Below, in pieces: positions 50,000 through 58,759 of a stretch of 64,000 nt of DNA (its first letter is position 1; every line of letters starts with the position of its first letter). Origin of the DNA: Nitrosospira multiformis. GTDB taxonomy: Bacteria; Pseudomonadota; Gammaproteobacteria; Burkholderiales; Nitrosomonadaceae. Location: the NCBI RefSeq assembly GCF_900111585.1, contig NZ_FOHI01000003.1, positions 186,001 through 250,000 on the forward strand, given 5' to 3'. The position numbers were made by a program, and so were the translations under genes. The notes beneath the pieces were generated by a model. The model was not told the origin of the DNA, did not search any database, and worked only from the letters and a program-made list of their open reading frames with translations.

Positions 50000-50330
50000 T
50001 ACCACCTCCATCAGATAGAGATTCGAATGAAAGTCAATGTTAACCTCGTCCTTAAAATTTTACCAGCGTAAATAATCATAATCGACGTAGGGAAAATGTA
50101 TTGATGGCAGCATCCTGTTGATGCAAGCCTGAACGGGTCGGCCAGATATTCCGTGCGGGGAGATTGAGGGAAGCCAGAATGCGATGTGGCAGACGATCAA
50201 TCCTCGGAATCGAGGGTTGCTGCCAGGCGATGCTAAAACCCGAAATGCGAAGAGTTGTTTTCAGCGGGGGAGCGAGGGTGGGCAGGCTCTTCGTGACGCG
50301 CCTGCTGCCCCTCACTATTATTCTAGTCGT
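50000..50330. other. Gap between nrdB and the small acidic gene
   Basis: 331 bases with no supported gene. Near 50280-50310 there is an imperfect hairpin (GGGCAGG against CCTGCTGCCC) just after the nrdB stop on the minus strand; no T-run follows. Confidence 0.35.
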
Positions 50331-51557
50331 TCAGTCCCAGTTCAGCACGCCGCCAGTCTGATACTCGGTAACGCGTGTTTCAAAAAAGTTCTTTTCCTTT
50401 TTCAGGTCGATCATTTCAGACATCCAGGGGAAGGGGTTGCTCGCTCCCGGATAGAGAATGTCCAGACCTATCTGCTGGCAGCGGCGGTTGGCGATATAGC
50501 GCAGGTATTCCTTGAACATGGGCGCGTTCAGTCCCAGAACGCCACGCGGCATGGTGTCCTCGGCATAACGGTATTCCAGTTCCACTGCTTTTTGCATCAG
50601 AGCACTGATTTCGCTGCGAAATTCTTTCGTCCACAAATGCGGGTTTTCCATTTTGATCTGATTCACGACATCGATGCCGAAATTGCAGTGCATGGATTCA
50701 TCCCGCAGAATGTATTGATACTGCTCGGCCGAGCCCGTCATCTTATTCTGCCTTCCCAGCGCCAGGATCTGTATGAAACCCACATAAAAGAACAGGCCTT
50801 CCATGATGCAGGCGAATACGATCAGGCTTTTCAGCAGTTTCTGATCCGCTTCGAGCGTGCCCGTCCTGAATGATGGATCAGTGAGCGTATCGATAAAGGG
50901 AATCAGAAATTCATCCTTCTCGCGGATGGATCTCACTTCGTGATAGGCGTTGAAAATCTCGCCTTCGTCCAGCCCCAGCGATTCGACGATGTACTGATAG
51001 GCATGCGTATGAATCGCTTCTTCAAAAGCCTGCCGTAACAAGTACTGGCGGCATTCCGGATTGGTGATGTGCCGGTAAGTGCCGAGTACGATGTTGTTGG
51101 CGGCGAGCGAATCCGCGGTAACGAAGAAGCCCAGGTTGCGCTTGACTATCCGCCGCTCATCCTCGGTCAGTCCGTTCGGATCTTTCCAGAGAGCGATATC
51201 GCGGCTCATGTTGATTTCCTGGGGCATCCAATGGTTGGCGCAGGCCGCCAGATACTTCTCCCACGCCCACTTGTACTTGAAAGGCACCAGCTGGTTGACA
51301 TCCGCCTTGCAATTGATGATGCGCTTGTCTTCCACCGACACGCGCCGATGAATGTCCTCTGCGGAATAGTCCTTTTCTCCCATGCCATTCCCTCCACGCG
51401 ACCCAGCCACATCGCCCACGTCACCTTCTGCCTCGGTCCCGTTCGTGTCGGCAAGGCGGCTTGCTGCTTGAGCACCCACCCGGGTTCCGTCAAGCAATCC
51501 CGGATCGCCGTTTCTCCGCGGCGCCGATGGCATGGTTTCATCCTCGAATATCAACAT
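50331..51557 (-). CDS. nrdB: Ribonucleotide reductase beta subunit (R2)
   Basis: 408 residues. It makes the radical used by NrdA. A 60-residue Gly/Asp-rich N-terminal extension precedes the ferritin-like core. Iron ligands lie in [12 protein letters not shown], where E-E-x-I-H is present, and in [13 protein letters not shown]187 sits in the HTHAY position; the phenylalanine of chlamydial (class Ic) R2 is in the equivalent place, so this enzyme probably keeps a normal tyrosyl radical. GGAGAA precedes the ATG. It lies just downstream of nrdA (29-base gap). Confidence 0.9.
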   Translation of the reverse strand: MLIFEDETMPSAPRRNGDPGLLDGTRVGAQAASRLADTNGTEAEGDVGDVAGSRGGNGMGEKDYSAEDIHRRVSVEDKRIINCKADVNQLVPFKYKWAWEKYLAACANHWMPQEINMSRDIALWKDPNGLTEDERRIVKRNLGFFVTADSLAANNIVLGTYRHITNPECRQYLLRQAFEEAIHTHAYQYIVESLGLDEGEIFNAYHEVRSIREKDEFLIPFIDTLTDPSFRTGTLEADQKLLKSLIVFACIMEGLFFYVGFIQILALGRQNKMTGSAEQYQYILRDESMHCNFGIDVVNQIKMENPHLWTKEFRSEISALMQKAVELEYRYAEDTMPRGVLGLNAPMFKEYLRYIANRRCQQIGLDILYPGASNPFPWMSEMIDLKKEKNFFETRVTEYQTGGVLNWD

Positions 51558-51586
51558 ATCTTTCTCCTAACATTACATTTTAATTG

Positions 51587-54454
51587 TTATTGGCATGATT
51601 CACATTCCGGATCATCGACGGAACAGAACGACACGTCTGTCGCTGGCACTGCCGCACTCATGGCTGGCAGGCTCCCTTCCGCGGGTACCGCATTCAAAGA
51701 GCCCGCCTGGACCGTAGATTTTTCTGCTGACGTCGCTCCGAGCGAGCGCAGATAGTAGGTCGTCTTCAAGCCGCGCACCCAGGCCAGTTTGTAGGTTTCA
51801 TCCAGCTTTTTGCCGGAGACGCTCGCAATATAGATATTCAGGGACTGGGACTGATCTATCCATTTCTGCCTGCGTGCTGCCGCTTCGATCAGCCACTGGG
51901 GTTCCACCTCGAAGGCGGTGGCATAAAGCCTGCGGAGATCGGTGGGTACGCGATCTATCTTGCCCAGGGCCCCATCGAAATACTTGATATCAGAAATCAT
52001 GACCTCGTCCCATAGCCCAAGCTTTTTCAGGTCGCTTACCAGATACTGGTTGGCAATGGTGAATTCTCCCGACAAATTGGATTTGACGTAAAGATTCTTG
52101 AAGGTTGGCTCGATGCTGGCAGAAACGCCGACAATGTTCGAAATGGTCGCGGTGGGCGCTATTGCCAGGCAGTTGGAGTTACGCATGCCATGGTTTCTGA
52201 TGCGTTCGCGCAGCGCTTCCCAGTCCAGCGTCGATGATCTGTCCGCCTCGATGTATCCGCCGCGTTCTTCCTGCAGCAGGTCGAGCGTATCCTGAGGCAG
52301 AATGCCGCGGTCCCACAGACTGCCGCGATAGGAAGCATAACGTCCCCGCTCTTCGGCCAGTTCGGTCGAGGCCCAGTAGGCATGGTAGGCCATCGCTTCC
52401 ATGGTACGGTCCGCAAATTCCACTGCCTCGTCCGAAGCGTAGGGAATGCGCATCTTGTGCAGGCAATCCTGGAAACCCATGATACCCAGCCCGACAGGCC
52501 GGTGCCTGAGATTGGAGTTGCGTGCCTTGGCCACGGCATAGAAATTGATATCGATCACATTGTCGAGCATGCGCATGGCGAGGCCGACAGTACGCTTGAG
52601 CTTGTCGGCGTCAAGCTTTCCGGCATCATCGATGTGGGCTGCCAGATTGATCGAGCCGAGGTTGCATACCGCGATTTCCTGATCATTGGTATTCAGCGTT
52701 ATCTCGGTGCAGAGATTGGAACTGTGCACCACGCCGATATGGTTTTGCGGCGAGCGGATATTGCAGGCATCCTTGAAGGTGATCCAGGGGTGCCCGGTTT
52801 CAAACAGCATGCTCAGCATTTTGCGCCATAACTGCATCGCGGGTATCGTCTTGTACAGGCCGAGTTCGCCGCGCGCGACCTTATCCTCATAGGCGAGATA
52901 AGCCTGCTCAAATGCCTTGCCATACTTCTCGTGCAGATCAGGCACGTCGGAAGGCGAAAAGAGCGTCCATTCGCCCCCTTCCATTACCCGTTTCATGAAC
53001 AGGTCGGGAACCCACGTGGCCGTGTTCATGTCATGCGTGCGCCGGCGATCGTCCCCGGTATTCTTGCGCAGTTCCAGAAACTCCTCGATATCCAGGTGCC
53101 AGGATTCGAGGTAGGCACAAACGGCGCCCTTGCGTTTACCACCCTGGTTTACCGCCACGGCCGTGTCGGATACCACCTTGAGAAAGGGAACTACGCCCTG
53201 GGATTTGCCGTTGGTGCCCTTGATATGCGATCCCATTGCCCGCACACGCGTCCAATCATTGCCCAGTCCTCCGGCATACTTGGCAAGCAATGCGTTTTCC
53301 TTGATTCCCTCGTAAATGCCATCCAGGTCGTCCGGCACTGTCGTGAGATAGCACGAAGACAATTGCGAGCGGCGCGTGCCGGAATTAAACAGGGTAGGTG
53401 TGGAACTCATGAAATCAAAGTTGGACAGCACATGGTAGAACTCTATCGCCCGTGCTTCACGATCGATTTCGTTCAATGCAAGCCCCATTGCCACCCGCAT
53501 GAAAAATGCCTGAGGCAACTCGATACGGCGCTCCTGTATATGGAGAAAATAACGGTCATACAAGGTTTGCAAACCGAGATAGCCAAATTTAAGATCGCGC
53601 TCCGCATGGAGGGCTTGTGCCAGCCGGGCCAGGTCAAACTGCGCCAGCCGCTCATCCAGCAGTTCGGCTTCGATTCCGCGCTTTATGAAGGCCGGGAAAT
53701 ATTCCATATAGCGCCCAGCCATTTCCCTTTGCACGATTTCCTCGCCCAGCACCTCGAAGCGGAGCGAGTGCAGCAGCAGTCGCGCCGTAACGTAGCTGTA
53801 GGCCGGCTCTTTTTCCAGCAACGCCCGTGCCGACAGGATTACCGATTTCCTTACTTCCTCCATCGGCACTCCATCATATAAATCCTTGAGCGTGGCTTTA
53901 AGTATCAGCGCAGGATCGACCGCTTCACCCAGACTTTCGCAACAAGACTCGATCAGCGCCAACAGCCTCGCGGTATCGAGCGGAACCCGGCGCCCATCCT
54001 CGAGCACGTTCAAGACACTGCCGGTCACTTCCGCTGCACCCACTTCCTTTTGCTGCGCCCGCTTGCGCGCCCGATCCTCGCGGTACAGCACATAGGCTCG
54101 CGCCACATCGTGCTCGCCCGAGCGCATCAATGCGAGTTCCACCTGATCCTGGATATCCTCGATATGAAAGGTTCCACCCGAGGGCTGGCGGCGCATCAAG
54201 GCATTCACTACATCTTCGGTCAGGCGCGCCACCACTTCGCGTACCCTGGCCGAAGCTGCACCCTGACTGCCCTCGACGGCGAGAAACGCTTTCGTCATGG
54301 CAATGGAGATTTTGTTCGGTTCGAATCCGGCCACGGAGCCATTGCGACGAATGATCTTGTATTGGGAATAGCGCGGATCATGGCCGGGAGGGTTCGAAGA
54401 AAATTCGTAGCCTGCCATTGCCGGCCGGGACGTTTGATCTGTGGAAAGCTGCAT
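51587..54454 (-). CDS. nrdA: Ribonucleotide reductase alpha subunit (R1), class I
   Basis: 955 residues, longer than E. coli NrdA because of an N-terminal ATP-cone region (about 30-130, KIIRRNGSVAGFEPNKI...). Active-site residues are seen in RRSQLSSCYL, NLCTEI and AVCNLGSINL. The C-terminal tail has CESCQ, the redox cysteine pair. It reduces ribonucleotides to deoxyribonucleotides with NrdB. GAGGAGC lies before the ATG. Possible DnaA- and NrdR-type sites are upstream. Confidence 0.93.
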   Translation of the reverse strand: MQLSTDQTSRPAMAGYEFSSNPPGHDPRYSQYKIIRRNGSVAGFEPNKISIAMTKAFLAVEGSQGAASARVREVVARLTEDVVNALMRRQPSGGTFHIEDIQDQVELALMRSGEHDVARAYVLYREDRARKRAQQKEVGAAEVTGSVLNVLEDGRRVPLDTARLLALIESCCESLGEAVDPALILKATLKDLYDGVPMEEVRKSVILSARALLEKEPAYSYVTARLLLHSLRFEVLGEEIVQREMAGRYMEYFPAFIKRGIEAELLDERLAQFDLARLAQALHAERDLKFGYLGLQTLYDRYFLHIQERRIELPQAFFMRVAMGLALNEIDREARAIEFYHVLSNFDFMSSTPTLFNSGTRRSQLSSCYLTTVPDDLDGIYEGIKENALLAKYAGGLGNDWTRVRAMGSHIKGTNGKSQGVVPFLKVVSDTAVAVNQGGKRKGAVCAYLESWHLDIEEFLELRKNTGDDRRRTHDMNTATWVPDLFMKRVMEGGEWTLFSPSDVPDLHEKYGKAFEQAYLAYEDKVARGELGLYKTIPAMQLWRKMLSMLFETGHPWITFKDACNIRSPQNHIGVVHSSNLCTEITLNTNDQEIAVCNLGSINLAAHIDDAGKLDADKLKRTVGLAMRMLDNVIDINFYAVAKARNSNLRHRPVGLGIMGFQDCLHKMRIPYASDEAVEFADRTMEAMAYHAYWASTELAEERGRYASYRGSLWDRGILPQDTLDLLQEERGGYIEADRSSTLDWEALRERIRNHGMRNSNCLAIAPTATISNIVGVSASIEPTFKNLYVKSNLSGEFTIANQYLVSDLKKLGLWDEVMISDIKYFDGALGKIDRVPTDLRRLYATAFEVEPQWLIEAAARRQKWIDQSQSLNIYIASVSGKKLDETYKLAWVRGLKTTYYLRSLGATSAEKSTVQAGSLNAVPAEGSLPAMSAAVPATDVSFCSVDDPECESCQ

Positions 54455-54521
54455 GCTGGATGCTCCTCATTTGTAAGGGAAATGTACCGAATCCCTAGGC
54501 AAACCCTGATATTTTAGGTGT

Positions 54522-54549
54522 TGTGGAAATGCTGTGGAAAACCTGTGGA
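54522..54549 (-). promoter_or_regulatory. Three phased DnaA-box-like repeats upstream of nrdA
   Basis: TGTGGA occurs at 54522, 54533 and 54544, an exact 11-base period. On the minus strand the 9-mers are ATTTCCACA, TTTTCCACA and TAGTCCACA; the middle one fits the relaxed DnaA consensus TTWTNCACA and the others miss by one or two bases. DnaA is known to control nrdAB in E. coli. Confidence 0.45.
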
Positions 54550-54566
54550 CTACCATATATAGTAGT
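54549..54566. promoter_or_regulatory. Candidate NrdR box upstream of nrdA
   Basis: ACTAC and GTAGT arms flank CATATATA, close to the NrdR box ACAC-W-ATATAT-W-GTGT. Only one clear copy was seen, while NrdR sites usually come in pairs about 31 bases apart. Confidence 0.35.
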
Positions 54567-54862
54567 GCATGAGAGTGTGCTCAACTAACTCTAGTGCCCC
54601 CTCAATGGTCCTATATTTTCTGACGGGTGTCAAAAGTTTCTGTTTTTGGATTTTTCGACCACTAGGTCATGTTTCGGAAAGCCGCTTTCTGCCTGAAGTT
54701 TTAACCGAAGAGCGCTATGCTGCCGACATTTCAGCTTGAATCCATAGGGTGGGTACTTCAGCGGGAACAGGGTTATACTCGTCCTCCCGATGATGAAATT
54801 AAGCAATGATCAACGGCAATTTCAATGTTTCATTTGCCGATCGACTTGTAACGGAGAGCAGA

Positions 54863-55019
54863 GTGATCAGAAAAATATTCGTAAACCTGCCGGTAAAGAA
54901 TCTCGGCCAGTCGATGGATTTTTTCACCCGGCTTGGCTTCGCGTTCAATCCTCAAATTTCAGGATATCGATGGCCATATCTGGGAGGTAGTGTTCCTGGA
55001 AGCCGAGGAAGCAAACTGA
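54863..55019 (+). pseudogene. VOC-family (glyoxalase-like) gene with internal deletion
   Basis: From the GTG at 54863 the reading frame gives IRKIFVNLPVKNLGQSMDFF and TRLGFAFNPQ, the opening of VOC-superfamily proteins. At about 54958 the match continues in another frame with DIDGHIWEVVFLEAEEAN and a stop at 55017-55019, the usual C-terminal strand and end of the same family. About 80-90 middle residues are missing, and the join shifts frame, so this is a broken remnant. Confidence 0.75.
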
Positions 55020-55181
55020 ATCGATAAGTGGGATGGCGAGAGCGCAGAGGCGGGTTGCCTGGCTTTGGAGGAAGAACGGAAGCGGCGTCAGGAGACCTTC
55101 CGGTAATGCTGTTCTTGCTGAAATCCCCATCCCTGTGAAAGCGGATGGGTGTGCTGCCAGCAGTTACAACTGGATTAAAAC

Positions 55182-56009
55182 TTAAATAACGTTATCCAGG
55201 ATCACCCGGCTTTGCTTGTTCCACTGCACGTCCATGAGGTTGGAGAACCGTGCAATCACCTGGACGGCAATGCCCCCGGAGAACAGGGCTGCCCAGGCCA
55301 GCACCACGAAGCCCCAGTGCAACGGTGCGCTGAAGAGTTCCTCCATGAACCAGAAGGCATGCCCCCACTCATTGAGGCCCACGTTCGGAAGGCTCATCAG
55401 CGGGCCTGCGATAGCCATCAGCAGCGGAAACGAAGTTCCCCTGTTATAGAGCGGCAAGCGCGTACTTGCATACAGGAAAGTCGATACGCCCATGATGATG
55501 TACATCGGGAACGCCCCATAGAACAGCGGTATATGGCTGGGTGTGAAGCTCGTGTCGCGGATGATCACCTGATGCCAGAAAGCATCCTGCTCGGTGAAGA
55601 AGCTCGATCCCCAGTAGACGGCGAACATATACACGCCAAGCCACATCAGGAAATAGAAGTACCGCTTGATTTCCTTCTTCACCGTAAGGCTTGCCAGTTG
55701 CTCCTGGGTATCGCGCGTCTTCCATATCCAGCCCCAGACGATCAGGGCCAGGGTTGGCCAGAGCATCATCTGGAAACGCCACAGTTCCATCCAGATTTGC
55801 TCGAACTCCGGCTCCATGGAGTCCATCCCGTGGGAATAGGCATAGGTGCGTTGAAACCAGACCCAGAAAACCGCTATCCCCAGTATCGGCAGCAGACCCA
55901 GCTTGTAGAACCTGGAGTCATACCATTCCGACATGTCGTATGCTGCACTGCTCGCACTGCTCTCCCTCTTGTGACCAACTGCAATGGTCTCAGGTGTAAT
56001 TGCAGACAT
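55182..56009 (-). CDS. amoC: Ammonia monooxygenase subunit C, orphan copy
   Basis: 275 residues from the ATG at 56009, which follows AAAGGAG; a start six codons upstream is less likely. Six membrane helices. The metal site found in the membrane-bound copper monooxygenase C subunits is intact: D142, H146 and H159 with the D-x3-H-x12-H spacing in the EQDAFWH and TPSHIP segments. AmoC with AmoA and AmoB oxidises ammonia to hydroxylamine; here neither amoA nor amoB is within reach. Solitary amoC copies are known in Nitrosomonas and Nitrosospira, and in Nitrosomonas europaea such a copy is linked to stress response. The 450-base leader holds a candidate sigma-E promoter and a long inverted repeat. 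Confidence 0.93.
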   Translation of the reverse strand: MSAITPETIAVGHKRESSASSAAYDMSEWYDSRFYKLGLLPILGIAVFWVWFQRTYAYSHGMDSMEPEFEQIWMELWRFQMMLWPTLALIVWGWIWKTRDTQEQLASLTVKKEIKRYFYFLMWLGVYMFAVYWGSSFFTEQDAFWHQVIIRDTSFTPSHIPLFYGAFPMYIIMGVSTFLYASTRLPLYNRGTSFPLLMAIAGPLMSLPNVGLNEWGHAFWFMEELFSAPLHWGFVVLAWAALFSGGIAVQVIARFSNLMDVQWNKQSRVILDNVI

Positions 56010-56110
56010 CGCTAACTCCTTTTGCAAATAATCAAGAACCCCACCGGGGTATCAAAATTAAGAACAAAAACTACCAGTCTAAGGATTCAGCCAAACTTGA
56101 CTGGCAGAAA

Positions 56111-56148
56111 AGATAATCAGATCGAATATGGATCTTGTCTGATTATCT
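56111..56148. repeat. 11-base inverted repeat in the amoC leader
   Basis: AGATAATCAGA (56111-56121) is matched by its exact reverse complement at 56138-56148, with a 16-base loop that itself contains two GATC sites. It lies between the candidate promoter and the start codon, so it could be an mRNA stem or an operator. No T-run follows on the minus strand. Confidence 0.7.
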
Positions 56149-56218
56149 GCAATAAGTCTCCAATGTCATATCCTCATATTTAAATGAATTAGTTATACCT
56201 GTTTTTTTAGAGGTACTT

Positions 56219-56246
56219 GTTCGACTTCATCCATAAAATAAAGTTC
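56219..56246 (-). promoter_or_regulatory. Candidate sigma-E-type promoter of orphan amoC
   Basis: Reading the minus strand, GAACTT (56246-56241) is followed after exactly 16 bases by TCGAA (56224-56220). The sigma-E consensus is GAACTT, 16-17 bases, then TCTGA or a variant. Transcription would start about 200 bases before the amoC ATG. Confidence 0.45.
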
Positions 56247-56468
56247 AATTGCAATGATATATAAATAGGCAGGTATGGTTTTGTTTATTTTTTATATACG
56301 CGTATCATAATTCTGCCAAAGGACTGGAGAAGGTGGAGGAGCCCAATCCAGCTTGCGCTGAGTTGGCATGGACGACAGATCCTAAAAAACAAGAGGCTTT
56401 GCTCAAGGAGTGTCCGAAAGGCTCACCTGAAGGGTACAAGCCAAGCCAGAAAAAGAGTTGGTGATGGC

Positions 56469-57794
56469 ATGAAAAAGCGGATTTCATTAGAAACTGCCGC
56501 CCTGGTATTACTGCTGAGATTGATGCTTACTTCGTCGCATTCGCAGGCAGCAATCGGAAATGCCGAATGTTCTGGAGACATACTCACGCGTTATCAGACT
56601 GCAGCCAGTGCGTGGGCAACAATCATTACCGAACGCGCATCCTGGCTTTTCTGGATGCTGCTGGTGACGATCAGCATGGTCTGGACATTTGGCCTGATGG
56701 CATTGCGCCGCGCTGATATAGGCGAGTTCTTTGCCGAGTTCCTCCGCTTCACGGTCTTTACGGGTTTCTTCTGGTGGTTGCTCATGAATGGGCCTGCTTT
56801 CGCCACCTCGATCATTTCCTCGCTCAAGCAGATTGGTTCCGAGGCTAGTGGACTGCGTGATGTGCTTTCCCCATCAGGCATCGTCGATATTGGCTTTCAT
56901 ATCTTCTATCGAGCACTGGATGAGTCCACGCTGCGCTTACCAATCGACAGCATGACCGGGATCATCATGGCGGCGGTAATCCTCATCATTCTGGCCCTGG
57001 TCAGCATCAACATGGTGCTGCTCCTGGTATCCGGCTGGATTCTGGCCTACGCCGGCATTTTCTTCCTCGGATTCGGTGGCTCGCGCTGGACTTCGGAGAT
57101 CGCGATCAACTATTACCGCACTGTCCTGGGGGTTGCGATATCGCTCTTTGCCATGGTTCTGCTGGTTGGCATCGGCAAGACCTTTCTGGATGATTACTAC
57201 CGCCACATGAGCATGGGCCTCAACCTCAAGGAGATGGGGGTAATGATGGTCGTGTCCATCATTCTTCTTGTGCTGGTCGACAAGATTCCGCCCATGCTAA
57301 GCAGCATTGTCGGCAGTGGGGCAGGGGGGAATAGGCAATCTTGGCGCAGGTGCCGCAATTGCAACTGCCGCAGCCGCGACCGGGGTCGCCACTGGCATGA
57401 TGATGGCTTCAGCCACCAATGCGGCCGGGGGAGCATCCGCTATTAAGGCGCATTCGATGCGGCTCACGCCAGCATGGAAGGCGGCATGGGCATGTTCGCC
57501 GAAGAGCAGCCCAGGCAGAGCACGCCCTTGGGCGGACTAGCTCAGGCAATGGGCACGCCTTCGCGCTTTGTGGCTGAAATGGGCTCTCATCTCGCTCGTA
57601 GAGGGATGGAAGCGGTCAAGAGCGGCATTGCTTCGCAAGGCGGGCGCGTAGTGCAAACCCCCGGCGGAAAAGTTGCCTCCGCCATTCGATCCAATATTCC
57701 TGAACCGCAATTCAAGGGCAATGCCTTCGCTGGATCGACTGAAACCAAGCTTGATCCGGAAGCGGAAGCAGCTGCTTTCCGGGACAGCAAGTAG
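56469..57794 (+). pseudogene. trbL: trbL (conjugative transfer membrane protein), two frameshifts
   Basis: The first frame (56469-about 57325) gives a TrbL/VirB6-like protein: leader, MVWTFGLMALRRADIGEFF, then several membrane helices. At the G6 run 57324-57329 one extra G shifts the frame; the sense continues in another frame as IGNLGAGAAIATAAAATGVA. A second shift (one base missing at about 57450) moves the sense to the frame of 57474-57794 (MEGGMGMFAEEQP..., C-terminal tail). So a single gene is split into three pieces. The family is part of type IV secretion in IncP-like elements. Confidence 0.8.
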
Positions 57795-57806
57795 CAGGGG
57801 AGGGGA

Positions 57807-58265
57807 GTGATGGTGGATCTGCCATCCGATTTGCCGGAGCACGTCGCTTGTTCGATTGAAGCCGCGGTCAGATATGAAGTGCCCGCGAACATCCTTCTTG
57901 CCGTGGCGGAAAAGGAGGGGGGTAAGCCTGGGCAATGGGTGCGAAACGCAAATGACACCTACGATGTCGGCCCGATGCAGTTCAATACTGTGTATCTTTC
58001 CGGCTTGGCCAAATATGGCATCAGGCCCGAGCATGTGGCGCAACCGGAGTGTTATTCCTATGCGCTCGCCGCCTGGCGTATCCACATGCACATCCGTAAC
58101 GACCGGGGCGATCTATGGACGAAAGTGGCCAATTACCACTCCTACACACCTCATCTCAATGCTGCCTACCGGGCAGACTTGATGCGAAGGGCAGCCAGGT
58201 GGGAAAAATGGCTGGGTTCCCGCTTTGCCACGAGAGAAGTAACCTTTCAAATTGACAAGCGGTAG
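57807..58265 (+). CDS. Lytic transglycosylase of a conjugation locus (TrbN-like)
   Basis: 152 residues, SLT-like lysozyme fold. The catalytic glutamate lies in ILLAVAEKEGG (E35 or E37); DVGPMQFN and NYHSYTPHLNAAYR follow as in VirB1-type enzymes. They open the cell wall locally for a secretion apparatus. No signal peptide is obvious. It follows trbL by 12 bases in the same direction. No other transfer gene is present, so this is a remnant of an integrative or plasmid-derived element. Intact frame, but probably without a system. Confidence 0.75.
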   Translation: MMVDLPSDLPEHVACSIEAAVRYEVPANILLAVAEKEGGKPGQWVRNANDTYDVGPMQFNTVYLSGLAKYGIRPEHVAQPECYSYALAAWRIHMHIRNDRGDLWTKVANYHSYTPHLNAAYRADLMRRAARWEKWLGSRFATREVTFQIDKR

Positions 58266-58333
58266 CATGTGGATGATCGGCTAAAGCCGAGTGTCCGGCA
58301 TGCTTCACCTGGCCCATGGACAACCCTGCTGGA

Positions 58334-58370
58334 AAACCTGATGGACGAATAAAGCCCGTCCACGAGGTTT
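58334..58370. repeat. Interrupted inverted repeat
   Basis: AAACCT + TGGACG against CGTCCA + AGGTTT: two 6-base stems joined by a two-base internal loop on each side, with a 9-base loop. Sits 69 bases after the transglycosylase gene; T-run is short (TTT), so termination is possible but not certain. Confidence 0.5.
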
Positions 58371-58503
58371 ACCACAGGGATTGCCCACAGGCTTCCCGGA
58401 CTTCACCCACATAAAACCAATCTTCCTGACGCGGTCAGGGGCCTTGCCCAATTTATTGGGGGGAATTTTCTTTCAAAATCCTTGAGGTTCCTGGCTTGCA
58501 ATA

Positions 58504-58517
58504 AGTCTCCGGAGACT
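58504..58517. repeat. Perfect 14-base palindrome
   Basis: AGTCTCC followed by GGAGACT. Its left part belongs to TGCAATAAGTCTCC (58497-58510), which also occurs at 56148-56161, that is, on both sides of the conjugation remnant. Confidence 0.5.
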
Positions 58518-58759
58518 GTCCGAGGTAATCAATTCAAATACCCATACTCGGCAATAGGTGTACCAAAGTCCAATTGTTGGCTCAGCCATGAAAACTAGAA
58601 TAGAGGCTGGAACAGGCCTGTCCAACATGTCTCCATGACGTCGAATGGCACGCTAATCCCGGTTATTAAAAACGATAACTCAGTACCCCACGTTCATAAT
58701 CCGTTAGTACTTTAGAGCTAGGAGGCGCGGGCGTAATTGGTCTCGGAGAAAGGATTGAA

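Larger units (their letters stand above)
56010..56468. other. AT-rich region between amoC and trbL
   Basis: 459 bases, clearly richer in A+T than its surroundings (for example AATGATATATAAATAGGC). Apart from the inverted repeat and the candidate promoter no gene was found. The last 100 bases before the trbL start are more balanced and probably belong to the conjugation remnant. Confidence 0.5.
58266..58759. other. Gap before the defence pair, with hairpin and palindrome
   Basis: 494 bases with no supported gene. It contains a hairpin at 58334-58370 and a 14-base palindrome at 58504-58517, described separately. Confidence 0.5.

Noticed and set aside
52931-53881. 316-codon plus-strand frame over nrdA
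   Set aside because: Antisense of nrdA.
54502-54521. Possible second NrdR box
   Set aside because: Only about half of the consensus positions match and its centre is 46 bases from the first site, not the usual 31-32.
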